DNA of 64,000 nt, from assembly GCF_000004195.4 (NCBI RefSeq), contig NC_030677.2:64938222-65002221 (forward strand), given 5' to 3'. Source of the DNA: Xenopus tropicalis. Taxonomy: Eukaryota > Chordata > Amphibia > Anura > Pipidae. The number at the start of each line of letters is the position of its first letter. Positions within the stretch are counted from its first letter, which is position 1. The notes under the pieces were generated by a model. The model ran no database searches. It was not told the DNA's origin and saw nothing but the letters and a program-made list of their open reading frames with translations. Both the position numbers and the translations under genes were made by a program. This document shows positions 33,628 through 45,080 of the stretch, piece after piece.

Positions 33628-33862
33628 CATTTCTGTTTTCAATATCTAGTATAAATAAATTTGAAGCAACTGGACTTGTTTAGTAATCATTGAAGACGTT
33701 TCACTACTCATCCGAGCAGCTTCTTCAGTTCAACTGACTGGTATGGGAAGTCCTCAGCGTCTTCAATGATTACTAAACAAGTCCAGTTGCTTCAAATTTA
33801 TTTATACTAGATATACCATGACCTGGATGAATGAAAATCTTCATAGACATTTCTGTTTTCAA
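33628..33862. mobile_element. Snap-back retroelement insertion with 15-bp duplication
   Basis: A perfect 15-bp direct repeat CATTTCTGTTTTCAA lies at 33628-33642 and 33848-33862. The insert has arms at 33642-33697 and 33759-33814 that are perfect inverse complements over 56 bases. The right part continues into CATGACCTGGATGAATG and ends CTTCATAG, which looks like the 3' end of a vertebrate retroelement, possibly Penelope-like by my recollection. Opposed overlapping pieces suggest inversion during reverse transcription. No coding capacity. Confidence 0.85.
33691..33727 (-). other. Compound RNA-like hairpin inside the snap-back insert
   Basis: TGAAGA pairs with TCTTCA (33691-33696 with 33722-33727) outside an inner stem CTACTC/GAGCAG (33704-33709 with 33714-33719, one G-T pair) with a four-base loop. 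One internal loop strand reads TGAAACG on the minus strand. Confidence 0.55.
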
Positions 33863-34154
33863 GTTCTTTTATACCTTCATTTAAAACATATTTCTTGACA
33901 CTTGACAATGTAGGGGTTAGAAGTAAAATGTTTATCAGCCTTTCACCTATCACAATTTCTATTTATTTCAGTAAACATATAACTGTATTGTCTTATACAG
34001 TATATAAAATGTAACCTGATATTTAAAAAAGAAATATGTGCAAAGGTTCATTTACAAACTCAAGCACAAGGTTGCATGGAGATACCAACAACTATACATG
34101 TTCCTTGCCTTACTTGTGCCAGCTCAGACTTTTTTTATAAAATAGTAGCAAGAT
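33863..34154. other. No gene recognised
   Basis: About 290 bp of AT-rich sequence with no recognised feature. Confidence 0.5.
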
Positions 34155-34360
34155 CAGGGTTGGACTGGCCCACCAGTGTACCAAAGGAACCACAGTAGAC
34201 CCCTCTGCCAATTCATGGTGTTGGGTGATGGAGTTAGAAGCTGACATTTTATTTTAAAGAGCAGTGCACTTCCTACATGTGACTGCAGGAGCGCACTGCT
34301 CTTACGTGTTACCATAGAAACTTTCATACTGAACTCCCGCCACCCCAACACTATTTACAG
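34155..34360 (+). mobile_element. hAT-like repeat fragment (CAGGGTTGGACTGG end)
   Basis: It begins CAGGGTTGGACTGGCCCACC, like the ends of the repeat at 43920-44152. An inverted pair AGCAGTGC/GCACTGCT lies around 34262-34300. No right end was found. Confidence 0.5.
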
Positions 34361-34484
34361 AGCCAAAGCCTTGTCTGTCAAAGTGTCTATGTAGTTTCTT
34401 GGAGCCGGTATGAGAAAGAGCCCAGCAGTTTAGGGTGAAGATTTTATAGTAATGTTGACTTCAATAATTAATTATGTCCTAGTC

Positions 34485-34636
34485 AGAATGAAGTACAAGG
34501 TACTGTTTTATTATTACAGAAAAGAAGGAAATAAAATTTACTTATTTACTTAAAATGGAAGCTATGGGAGATTGCCTTCCTTTTATTTTGAGCTTTCTGG
34601 ATAACAGATTTTCAGATAACAAATCCTATACCAGTA
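34485..34636 (-). mobile_element. CAGGTAT-family MITE, one end only
   Basis: AAGTACAAGGTACTGTTTTA, TATTACAGAAAAG and GAGCTTTCTGGATAACAG match the reverse complement of 58169-58468. It ends near CCTATACCAG. Confidence 0.65.
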
Positions 34637-35553
34637 TTTTATATACTGTTTTAGTTAATCTTCCTTTCATATAGTTTTTACCTTTCCTCAGTATGAGTAG
34701 TGGTCTCTGGGAGGTGGTCAGTTGGTTTAGCTAGCAAGCATAACATAACCCTGTGTACCCACCATCCTGGAGGGGGTAAAATGCTAGTGCTTAAATATAT
34801 AATTAATCATTAAGGTGAGTGTTGAAGATTCATTATTGTTTCTCAAAACGTGACTAGTGCTTGATACAAATAAAAAGAAATTGATAGCAGGGTGGAGGTA
34901 TATGAAGAATTCTGGCTAGTGCCTAGGATTACCACAAAGTCAGGAGCCCAAGGGCTGGTGTCTCAAATGTTATCTTCACTGAACTGAATTAGATATCAGA
35001 ACCACAGATTCAGAGGCCCTTGGAAAAAAAACATAAATTCAATCAGACCAATCAGACCCTACTATTACCAGTCTCGTATATGTCTTATATAAGAAGATGC
35101 TCTTCTGAGCACTTTTACAATTTACATTGCGGATTTTGTTTACATTTTTTGATATTAGCAGTTTGTACAATGCTAATATTATGATTGTTACCTGAGTGCA
35201 AGGGCTGAGCAGAAAAGCAAACACTTAATTTACTGAAGCAGGAGGCATTTCCTGACTATTTCCTGCTCAGTTCTATTGCTCCTGTCACATTGAGCAGGAG
35301 TACTGAGCAACTTGCTACAACAAGTCTTGTTAGGATTTAATAAGAATACAAATTGCAGTTCAAATGATAGATGATATTAATGTGCTCCATGTTGTCCTAT
35401 TGTTTGATACAAATGTATGAAAGCTGTTCTTTCATACACTGAGGAGAAAATTGCAGGTACCCTGAGAGCAGATCAGTCAGCTACAAATACAACTGATTCT
35501 AACCACTTTATAAGCATATAAAATGAAAAAAATAAGCCCCTAACTTTTTATTC
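34637..35553. other. No gene recognised
   Basis: About 900 bp with no recognised repeat, RNA or domain. Confidence 0.5.
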
Positions 35554-35592
35554 CCCTCATCAGGGAATGCCTTCGAAACATTTTGAGGTTAC
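35554..35592 (+). other. Hammerhead-like motif, heavily altered
   Basis: CTCATCAGGGAATGCC then TTCGAAACATT has an intact CGAAAC after a possible AGGG/CCTT stem. The first core reads CTCATCA instead of CTGATGA, with two G to C changes. Outer CCTC/GAGG could pair. It is weak and may only be part of an unrecognised repeat. Confidence 0.2.
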
Positions 35593-36567
35593 GGCTGGAT
35601 CAGCTGTACGTGGTATTTATTCTTATCTGCACACAGGCCAACGCAGCGACTTTCAGTGCAGACTTCTGAGATGAGGAGAGGAGGGGCACTAGCTTCAGAG
35701 CTGATGAATAACTAAAGAAAATTACATTTGTAATATTTTACAGTCACTCAAAAAAACTAGGCCACTTCTAATAAATGCAATTTCTTGGACTGCAGAGATT
35801 GCAAACAGTGCAGCTTTTCACAAGATAGTAGGCTTTCTCTCTCCCCATTCATGTAGCATTTACTATATAAAATAATCCAAAGCTAAAGCCTGTCTGAAAT
35901 ATTGTGCATTGTATATTCAAATATGCATTATTTAAATCTAGGTAATCTATAAAGACTGCTTCTTGCAATTCAGCATTTCAGTTACTTAACCTTACAATGT
36001 ATATATATATATATTTTCTATATCTCCTTAACCAGTGCATGATGCCTTCAGTCTTTTAAAGGATTTATGCTACAATAAGGAGGAAATGATTAACTTCAGC
36101 TGTACCTCCATTAATATCATCACTATCGATATCAGCTTTACTTGCACATAATTCCTTTCTCAGTTTGGAGTTATTTTCTACTATTGTTGGCCTTTCTTGT
36201 GAGATGAAACTTGACATTTTAAAAGGGGAGAGGAATATACAGTCTCTTAGCGAGAGAATAATCAAGGATTATTGTCTGGTTCCCAGAAAAATGTAAATCT
36301 GATATGACTTTCTCTAAATAGGATCAACGTGGTAGTAAAGCTGAAAGAGAAAGGAAAAAATGTTATTAAGTGTAAAAGAAATTTCTCAGTTAATCCTAAA
36401 AATGTTATTCTATTATTTTCTTTGGAAATAATTGCATGTCAGCTAAAAAATAATTATTACTATTTGTGTGTGTTTATAGTACAACTCTACATTAACACAC
36501 TTTAACATTCCTTCATATACATATATACAGTATATATATATATATGTACATACATACATACATATAC
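35593..36567. other. No gene recognised; TA microsatellites
   Basis: TA runs lie at about 36001-36015 and 36531-36545, followed by TACA repeats. No gene or repeat family is recognised. Confidence 0.5.
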
Positions 36568-36715
36568 ATAGGTATGGGATCCTTTATCTAGAAACCTATT
36601 TCCAGAAAGCTCTGAATTACCTGAAGGGCATATTCCATTGACTTCATTTTAATCAAATAATACAAATTTTCAAAAAAAAGGATTTCCTTTTACTCTGTAA
36701 TAACAAAACAGTGCC
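36568..36715 (+). mobile_element. CAGGTAT-family MITE, 5' half
   Basis: ATAGGTATGGGATCCTTTAT, CCAGAAAGCTCTGAATTACC and TACTCTGTAATAACAAAACA match the first half of the family. It ends abruptly where the Penelope-like fragment begins. Confidence 0.7.
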
Positions 36716-36807
36716 TGACACTAGAAAAAACTGGACCAAACAGCAAAAAGTGGTGCAGTTAAAACAGTTTTTTTTTATTTAAAGAAAAAACATCGTAAAC
36801 ATAGACA

Positions 36808-36850
36808 GCATGATGCGTTTTGTGCCAAAAGAGGGGCACGGAATCATAGG
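36808..36850 (-). ncRNA. Degraded hammerhead-like motif in a Penelope-like 3' region
   Basis: On the minus strand TGAT is followed by a perfect GTGCC/GGCAC hairpin (36835-36839 with 36822-36826), then AAAAC and GCATC. The layout follows CUGAUGA, stem II, GAAAC, GUC with several core changes. AAAAC after C fits CpG decay of CGAAAC. Stem I pairing is not convincing. It is unlikely to cleave. Confidence 0.35.
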
Positions 36851-37209
36851 CATATGAATTTTCTGAAACAAAAGTATTTAAAGCTAAAACAACTAATCAA
36901 AATACAAAATTAGACATCCAATCACAAGACCCAATTTATCTACCAATCAGATAACATTTCTCATAAAAAGTGGGTGGGTACATGTTACAGATATATATAT
37001 ATATATATATATAAATGTTAATTTAAGAAGTAATACAATTCCTTAGATGAATAACATAAAGTGATAAAACAAAACATAGCTAGGGCTCCTTCCTTATTTT
37101 TACATGTTAAGTATAACCTCTGTAGGTACAAGAACAGGTTATATGAACAATATGTAGAAAAGTAAGTTAAGAGAGGACTAATGAATGTAATACATGTGTT
37201 AAACAAAGC

Positions 37210-37490
37210 ATGACATGTTATATTCAAAGTTCATGCCCAGCGGTAATCTTGTGCCAAGGCGAAAAATCCAAAGGGCCTCATTTTTAAACCATTTATCAAG
37301 TGTATTCCCACCTCTGTTACCTACTCTAACTCCTTCTATACCTGTCACTATAAAAAAAAAATCCAAAGACCTATTAGTACAATCTGCAAAATGTCTAGCA
37401 ACAGTTGTTTCAGACCTAATGTTTTTTATGAGTACATGAGTACATGTTCCCTTATCCTTTCTTTCAGAGGGCGGCTAGTTAAACATAAAT
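37210..37490 (-). pseudogene. Penelope-like GIY-YIG endonuclease C-terminal relic
   Basis: In the intact family this domain nicks target DNA for reverse transcription. Reading 37479 downward on the minus strand gives TSRPLKERIREH, the Arg- and Glu-containing helix of a GIY-YIG domain. It is preceded by TATGTT (Tyr-Val) with the usual Gly-Lys lost. A short duplication shifts the frame near 37440. The sequence then continues IRSETTVARHFADC, GIEGVRVGNRGGN and KNEALWIFRLGTRLPLGMNF. This follows the Penelope-like C-terminal pattern of an R-H-F segment, an RGG segment and an E-A-x-W-I-F-x-L segment. The reverse transcriptase and the domain's N-terminus are missing. Identification is by pattern recall. 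Confidence 0.6.
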
Positions 37491-38663
37491 AAAACATATA
37501 TCATAAATGTTCAGCAAGCACTGCTACAAACTCATTTTAAGCTGTTTTGGATGCTTGTACCACCATGTGTTGTGGGCTGAATGAAAGCCAAAAATATTTT
37601 TAGGTGGTAGTTGAGCTTGTGGGTCATACTGGCATGAAAAGAATATGGGAACAGGATAGATAGGGAAGGGAGAATCAGCTGTTTCATGAATACAGAAATA
37701 TTCAAACCTCATTCAACACCACAACTGGCTCTCTGTAAGCACCAACTGCAAATACCCTTTTGTAAGATATTACCTTGTTGTGCAGGTTTCTAATCAGCCT
37801 AAAATCCCCCAAGCCTCCTGCTGTGTGTTTTTTAACTTTAAAAACATGTTTTGTGGTAAAATAGCATTTATCTCAATGATATAAAAAAGAGTCTAGACAG
37901 CCCCTTGTTGCACAATTGTATTTCATATTGTAATACAGACATACATAGAAATGTTCAGATACATCCTTTATGTTGATTGTTTTGTTCTAATTTATGTTAA
38001 TCCTTTCTATTTACAACTGTTTATTACATTTTTCTCTTTACAAATACGGCATGCAGCATATTGCTTCATTATAGCATTTAATATCAGATTTTTGCAACCA
38101 GGTTTTCTCTTTTTCAAAAGTTACCAACATTTTTGTGTTGCTGGCTCTCTTGTATTTGAACTTGAAAGTAAAGGTAATAAAGATAATATACTGCTCTGCA
38201 GATAAAAACTTTCCGAAAGATGTACTGCTGCAATGGCATTCACTGCAGAGCTATAAAATGCAAATAGTCTTGCTTCCAGCATATGCTTCCACTGAAAGCC
38301 AGCACCAGAAGCTCAGGTCTGCTAGCATGAGTTAAATGGAAGAAATGCAATACTGAATAGAACTGTCACTGCAGCATCTAATCTGAGGGGCATATACATT
38401 ATCTGTGCTTTGGAATTTACATAATGCGACACACATAACATATTTACTAAAATATTTTTTTTTTGTTTAATTAAGAATGACCAATTCATACAATAATTGC
38501 AAAAGGGATTTAAATGCAAATAAATGCTTGTGGCTCATATATGCAGTTTCTTTAGAGACAGAAAGAGAAGCACCCTGTCTAACACTGTAATGCATTTAAT
38601 CAAATATCTTGCATTTGTAAAAATATTAAATATTTCATAATCTTTATACAGCAGAAACTTAGT
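37491..38663. other. No gene recognised (1.2 kb)
   Basis: The frames at 37951-38335 are chance frames in AT-rich DNA. No recognised repeat. Confidence 0.5.
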
Positions 38664-39141
38664 TTAAAGGGGAACGCCACCCAAACATCAGTTACACAAT
38701 ATGCAGCCTTTTCATGATTTTTAATGTTATAATATGGTCTGGAACAGTTATGTTAGCCAAACCCCCTGTTTTCCTGCTAATCTGACTGACTACTTGTAAT
38801 AGTAGCCAATTGTCCTTAGCCTGCCTTCAGCCTGCATCCTCCAAATCCCACAATTCCCTGCACACATGATGCCAATAAGGACAAAGGACAGGAACATCAC
38901 AGTGCAATGTGGGTTATGTAGTTCCTGCATGCTGTTTGTAAGCTGTGGAGAAGTTGTAACAATTTGCAACATTGATGTTTTAGTCTCTCCTTCTATGCCA
39001 GGATTTCAAATAACACAGAAAGAGCAGAACTGTAGCAGCAAATTAAATGATGGGATCTATTCATACATTTTGAAGCAACAGATTGCAATGATAGGTATGG
39101 GGCTCTTTAATAAATTTTGGAAGCTTGAGTTTCCCTTTTAA
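38664..39141. mobile_element. T2-type MITE
   Basis: It starts TTAAAGGGGAACGCCACCC and ends GAGTTTCCCTTTTAA, with TTAA at 38664-38667 and 39138-39141. The interior includes inverted AATCCCACAATTCCCTG and TGGGTTATGTAG-type blocks. No coding capacity. Confidence 0.7.
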
Positions 39142-41742
39142 TATATTATTTTCTTACCAGAAAAAAAGGTTCATTTAGCAGAAATATGCAAAGGTACACA
39201 CAGAGGCAGGGACAGCAGCATACAGCTAAAGCACCAGTGATATCCCCACCTATCGAAAGTGAGACAACACCAGTAAGTCAGTTGTATTACAGCTTAGTTA
39301 AAGGTTATTTGAGGTAAATCACTTGTTACCCACAAAATATTTTTTTCTCATGTGTCCCATTAAAGAAGAGGATGGCAGAGGAGACAATGAACTATATGTA
39401 TTTTAGCTAGCATGCAGCAGGTGCATATGGAAGTTTCTTCCTCATTTTTGATTGAGTCTATCTCAGAATTTAGGATGGTTTCTCCCTCTATGGTGACTGG
39501 GTCTGAATAAGGTATACGCTAGCAGGTTAAACCTTCTTCTGGGCTTTACTGTAGTGTACTACACCACCTATTGTAGGCGTGCCTAGGTAGCGTTATGTTA
39601 AATGATACCTTCATATTGACTTGCTCTCTGCCAACTACTTGGTTTTCAGCAGTCTCTGGTTTACCATCTCCACTCTGAAAATGTTTGCCAAAACTTGGAC
39701 GCTACTCACAAACCATGAATGCCAATTAGTGCACTTACTGCCACATCACACACGTTTCAACTGAGTGAGCACTTGTTTTAGAACTGGGATTTTGTGAAAA
39801 ACCCTGCGTTACGGCTGAAAAACAAGAATGATCTTAAGCTTGCACTTTGCACTATACACTGTATTCATAAATCTTACAGCTGTTGCAGACACTCAGAAAG
39901 TGCTTTCATTAGTATTTGCATTTGCAAACAACTTGACAATCATTCATATATCATAACAACTGGGCTGGAGAAGATAAGAACATGATGCACACTTTTTACA
40001 AGTTTTTATTAAATGTATTTATAAAGGAATTACAAAGTAATCTTGTGTATATGTGTATGTATTGTGAGGGTAATTCACAAAACAGCTATAATGATTACTC
40101 TAGGTAGTAACCTATAGCAACCAACCTGAATTTGTTTTCAGTAGTCTTGACTAATCAGAGCTAATTGATGATTGTTTACTAGGATTTCACCCCCTGGCAT
40201 ATAATGGGAGGTTGGATAAATTTGTTTAACGTGCACTCATTCTAATGCCTCTCCATTACAAGTAAAATAGAAAATCTGGTACAACCTGTTGACGTGAAAG
40301 ATCATATCCTCGCTTCTACCACTTTCAGACTGAGAGCTAAATGTAGCATTTGCTGCTGGAAAGCTGATCCTGTGGATGTTTTTTGTTAATTTGTTCATGC
40401 AGTTGCATGCTTTCAGTGCCCATTATTTGTCTGCAGGAATATCCCCATGTTTAGGAGTTATGACAGCTAATTAAGGGCATCTAGTAATATCAGCGGTTTT
40501 AGGTTCCAAATTAGGTCATATGTATTTGCTTATCTATAAGATCTTTAGTACATCTAATGGCTGCGATTGCTAAAATTGTAAAATAGGTAATAGCGCATGG
40601 AAGGAAAATCAGCTTGTGTGGTCTCTAAGCCTTGTTATCATTAATAACCTTGTCTGAACCTGTCAACTCCATATGTGTTTAAAGTATTTGATAAATTAAT
40701 CAGTAATGTAAATATTATGGTAACTCTTTTGAATTTCCCTTCTCAGTTTTCTATGTCAAGATCATATTTTTGAATCGAGGACCAGACAAGTATGTCTTCC
40801 AAGCCAGCAGTAAATATCCCCAAGGGTCAGCCATTTAATGGAAAGCGGGAGATTACAGCCAAATGTAAGATGATGTATTGCTCCAAAAAGCAGCTGCTAA
40901 AAAAATCACTTAATGTTTTTTTCAAAATAAATGTACACCAACTCCAAAAGCACTTCAGGGCAATGTTATGGGTGGCAATTCCAGGATAACCCATTAAAAA
41001 AAGGCACAGCTCTGCGTAACTTAATCACATCTGCAGCTGGAACTTTAGGATGGTGAGTTTCCAATACAAACACATATTGTATGATGCTTGGTCTACCTTG
41101 AGAACATTTCTCAGGAAATGGAATTACAGGTGTAAAGTATCACAAGGAAAAGTACATATATAGAGGGAACCATAGTCACAATATTTAGGGAGACATTATG
41201 GCACAAATGCGCGAGCTGCCTTCTCACATCTTGAAGATGACTCAACTCTAGTTAAATTCTCTGAAGTAATATTTATTTCAGAGTAAATGGGGATACATTT
41301 GAGAAAGTGACGACTGATGCTTTAAGTGTATTTTTCTACAGAGACATTTTTATGCAAACTTCATAAATAAAGGTACTGTGCTCAATGCATTGTAGCCTAG
41401 GATTTTATGTAACATATTCCAGTCAGATATCCTTAGCCAAGACTAGAAGACCATAATACTGACGCACACTACATGGCTGTAAAGAAATGTGTGCAACCTG
41501 CTAGTCTACCTGGACTATTTGCAAGGTCGCCGTGTAGAGTGTGGATTGTGTGTGTCTTGTTTAAAAGGATCCAAATAGAATCCACACTTTGTACGACTGC
41601 ATGGCTTTATACAGATAAATTAGCCTAGCAATATTATATAGATTCAGTCATTAGACAGCATCAGGGTAGTTTACCTTAGCACTAGACAGAGCAAATTTTT
41701 AACCTATCTGCCTGTAGCATACAGTAGTTAAGGAAATTACCC
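39142..41742. other. No gene recognised (2.6 kb)
   Basis: AACCTATAGCAACCAACCTG near 40108 resembles a common amphibian MITE motif also seen at the window's end. Otherwise I see nothing. The frame at 40792-40989 is a chance frame. Confidence 0.45.
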
Positions 41743-42638
41743 TTAAAGTAGACCTATCACACACACATAAAGAGCTGTATAATTAAAGTCCTTTGCAAAT
41801 TAAATATGAAACCCAAATTCTTTGTTATTAACAGGTCCACACCTGTTATAAAAGTATATATACTTTATATATTAAAAATTTCAGGCATATAGGTTTGGGC
41901 AGGCAGTTACTTTTACTTTCTATTCTGCACTTCCTAGATGTCACTGCGTTGCTCCCATTCCCCCTCTTTCTTACAGTCTATAATTATGCAGCTAGTGCAT
42001 GGGCATAGACATCACGTCCCCTATTCTGATGCATAAACAAGGTTCTGGGATGATGATGCATCACTAGCGAAGCATTAAGTATGCATAACCAAATCACATA
42101 TGTAATTACCAGAACTTCCCATTACCTTCCTTTAAACTGCTAAATAAAATGTGAGAGAAACAGGTTTTAAGATTGGTCATTTGGGTTACCTATAATGCCA
42201 GCCATTCAACCTCAAGGGTGCTTTTAGACAAATTAAAACTGCAAGCATTCCTCCACTAGCTGTGAAAGTTAAATAAAACACATACTAGTCTATCATTATA
42301 CACACATGGGGAGGGGGGTGTGATGATGCTTGGAGAGAGCCATTACCCTACCCTCAGCTCTATTCCCCTTCTGTCACCGGCGTGAACCCCTTTCTTTCCA
42401 TGTGATCACATCAGTGCTGCTCTTCCTAGCCCTGTCAGAATCGGCCTACTCACCATGCCCATGTGCTCCAAGCACCCAATTAATAACAGCATCTACAAAA
42501 TAGATCTGCGATTGTAAATTCCAAGACTGAAGGAAAAAAAAGGAAATAAATTATGTAGTGTAAGTAAATCTTATTTTGCTTAAATAACACAATAGAAAGG
42601 ATTTGAAATTATTTCTTAGGATGACATTTCCCCTTTAA
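41743..42638. mobile_element. Possible T2-type MITE
   Basis: TTAAAGTAGACCTATCAC at 41743 faces TGACATTTCCCCTTTAA ending at 42638. Both ends look T2-like, but the inverted match is weak and the 896-bp span is long, so there may be an inner insertion or two separate ends. Confidence 0.35.
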
Positions 42639-43361
42639 CTGGATGCATACAAAATAGTATTGCAAGGATACATTCCTACACTGCAGATAGAGTTTAATAA
42701 GTAATGACCTCATTACTAAAAACATTGAGTTTCTCCCTGTTCATTCATCCCTGATAACTAATGAAATCATGCCGACATGGCTTTAAAGATTTCCTTACTT
42801 CGTGTATTAATTGTACATTGTGTGAAAGGTGAATTGTATGTAAGGCGTGAAAGTCTAACCTCTTAAATCGTAAGGAACTGTCCTGTTCTTGCACATTTTT
42901 AGGAATACAGCATTAAGCTACTGTACCAGGGGAACAAAGGAAAGGAAGGCACTGTGGGAAGAGAAGAGAAATGCACAAGCCGAGACAGAGGGTGAAGAGA
43001 ATGGCAAACAGTGAAAATTCCATAAGAATAGGATAAGAGAAGGAAGGTGAGGAAAGAGTCACACATTGGGCAGGACCAAGGAGAGCAAGACACACAATGA
43101 GGGAAATAAAGAGAAAACGGCACATGGTGAGTGGAAGAGAGAATCGCACACTGAAGGTAGAAAGGGAAAAATGCACATGAGGGGGTAAGGACACAATATG
43201 TGCTTGCCACACATACTACTCTTGTAAGAAAACAAAAAACTGTCACAATGGAAGTCACCGTGTCATTGTGCTCAGCCATCTTTTCTGAAGAAATAGCTTT
43301 TATTTATGATGACTGCTCTTTATTTATTACATTTTAAAGAACATACGTTATGGCTGCTATG
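42639..43361. other. No gene recognised; purine-rich stretch
   Basis: 42900-43220 is strongly purine-rich with GAGA and CACA motifs. The pyrimidine-rich minus strand leaves long low-complexity frames (42899-43279). They are Ser, Leu and Phe-rich by base composition, not protein domains. Confidence 0.55.
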
Positions 43362-43369
43362 TTCTAGTG

Positions 43370-43677
43370 CAGTTATCCCCAACCAGTGGCTCGGGGGCAA
43401 CATGTTGCTCTCCAACCCTTTGGATGTTGCTCCCAGTGGCCTCAAAGCAGGTGCTTATTTTGGAATTCTTGGCTTGGGGGCAAGTTTTGGAGGCATAAAA
43501 ACCAGGTGTACTGCCAAACATAGCCTCCTATAGGCTGGCAGTCCACAAAGGGGCTACCAAATAGCCAATAACAGTACTTATTTGGCACCCCCAGGAACAT
43601 GTTTCATGGTCATGTTGCTCCCCAAGTTTTTTTACTCTTAAATGTGGCTCACGGGTAAAAAAGGTTGGGGATCCCTG
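43370..43677. mobile_element. hAT-type MITE (CAG...CCCCAACC family)
   Basis: 308 bp from CAGTTATCCCCAACC to GGTTGGGGATCCCTG, flanked by TTCTAGTG (43362-43369) and TTCTTGTG (43678-43685), an 8-bp duplication with one mismatch. The interior has AACATGTTGCTCTCCAACCC and AAATGTGGCTCACGGGT. A right-end fragment of the family is at 53820. Confidence 0.88.
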
Positions 43678-43685
43678 TTCTTGTG

Positions 43686-43919
43686 CAACTCCTTTGCTGT
43701 ATTTTACTTTTGCCACATATGGGGTAATGTAAAAAAATGGTTTACCCTTATTTTTATTTCATCACCCCAACAGAGAATTCAACCACTTGAAACTTTCAAG
43801 ATGCTTATTGAAACTCTTTAGAATATGTGTCACACATAAGGGTTCATCTAGTTTCTGCCTTTGCTGTATAATAAAGCAGTAATTGTAAGGGTTGGTGTTT
43901 TACTTTAAAGAATCATTTT
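43686..43919. other. No gene recognised
   Basis: A short spacer between two hAT-like elements. Confidence 0.5.
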
Positions 43920-44152
43920 CAGTGTTGGATTGGGGTGTCCAGGGCCCACCAGGGGGCTGCCTCCTCAGGAGCCCCCCACTGTAGCCACTTACTCTGTAAA
44001 CTATAAGTCATGTTCCTCTTAAACTTGTGCCCATAATCAGGGGTGGGGGAAGAACGCAAAAGGTCTTGGTGGAGAGCAAGAAAGCAGATCTGGAAGAGGG
44101 ACGGAAGCCACCAGGTTTTTTCCTGGTGTCCTATCAGCCCAGTCCGACCCTG
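43920..44152. mobile_element. hAT-like MITE (CAGTGTTGGATTGGG family)
   Basis: Ends CAGTGTTGGATTGGGG and CAGCCCAGTCCGACCCTG are imperfect inverted repeats. The interior is rich in GGGCCCACCAGG and GGGGTGGGGG. No convincing 8-bp duplication, so the superfamily rests on the CAGTG end. Confidence 0.6.
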
Positions 44153-45015
44153 TATGTTTTGCTGTGCACTTTTTAGTAATGCAGCATGCACTCATTAGCT
44201 TCATTTGGAGCAGTATTAATTAGATCTCCAAGTCAGTTAAGCAGTCAGAATGACCAGGCACTACATTTATACCTATTTAAAAATATCTATCCCCAGTTTT
44301 AGAGCACAAGGAGTTGCTTCAAGAGAGTGTGAAATAATGTTAAGAACATTCTTTTATTTTCTAAATGAAGTTAACTACTGTTAGAGTAATAGATATGTTC
44401 TGTAAAGGCTGCAGTCCTTCATCCATACTTAATATGCTTCATTAACTGTCAAGGTTCTGTAGACACAATTGCTGGCTCAGTCCGTAGTATTTTCTTAATG
44501 TCTAACCACTGCAGTTAATTCAAACTCATCATATTCGCTCTTAAAAGTAAATATTGTGAGATATGCACCAGTGCTTGAATAATTCTTGCTTGCCTAATTC
44601 AGTTTATTTTGGCTGCTAATATGAAGGCAGCATACCTCAAACAATGGATTGTGTATTTAAAAATGAGACTGTTTCATTTTTACTTTTTTTCTGACATAAT
44701 AAAAATGTGACATTTTTGTCCAATATATCATTTCACATTTTCTTTACCTCTTAAATTTACTGTTTAATATTGCATTTATGAACAATAATTTTCTGCCATT
44801 AGAGAGTGTGATTTGTGAGTGTAAGAGGTATGGCGCGGTTACACCCCATGTACTGTGTATGTGTGTATCTATTCCAGTTACTCCAGTTTAATCCTTCTGA
44901 AGTTCAATAAAACAAGTGTTTGCGGAACCATGAATGGATTTACTAAAGTCAGAAAACTTCTGTCATTACAGATATCCTGGCACACATAGATATAATCTTT
45001 TATCTTCATCCACAC
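44153..45015. other. No gene recognised
   Basis: AT-rich, no recognised repeat, RNA or domain. Confidence 0.5.
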
Positions 45016-45080
45016 AACTTAAATGGGTGGTTCACCTTTAATTTAACATTTAGTATGTTGTGATATGTTATAGTTATATA
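45016..45080 (+). mobile_element. T2-type MITE, left end only
   Basis: TTAAATGGGTGGTTCACC then TTTAATTTAACATTTAGTAT match the start of the copy at 27716. The homology fades after about 60 bp. Confidence 0.55.

Larger units (their letters stand above)
36716..37490 (-). mobile_element. Penelope-like retroelement, 3' fragment
   Basis: It has a coding relic at 37210-37490 and a 3' region down to about 36716 on the minus strand. The 3' region includes a degraded hammerhead-like motif (36808-36850). 5' truncation and lesions make it inactive. An AT run at 36991-37012 lies inside it. Confidence 0.65.

Noticed and set aside
33691..33727. Functional hammerhead ribozyme (GGATGAG, GAAACGTC)
   Set aside because: The sequences flanking the would-be core do not pair as stem I, U4 of CUGAUGA is changed, and a different two-stem fold explains the bases better.
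42899..43279. 126-codon Ser/Leu/Cys-rich frame on the minus strand
   Set aside because: It lies in a purine-rich low-complexity stretch, and two shifted frames read similarly.
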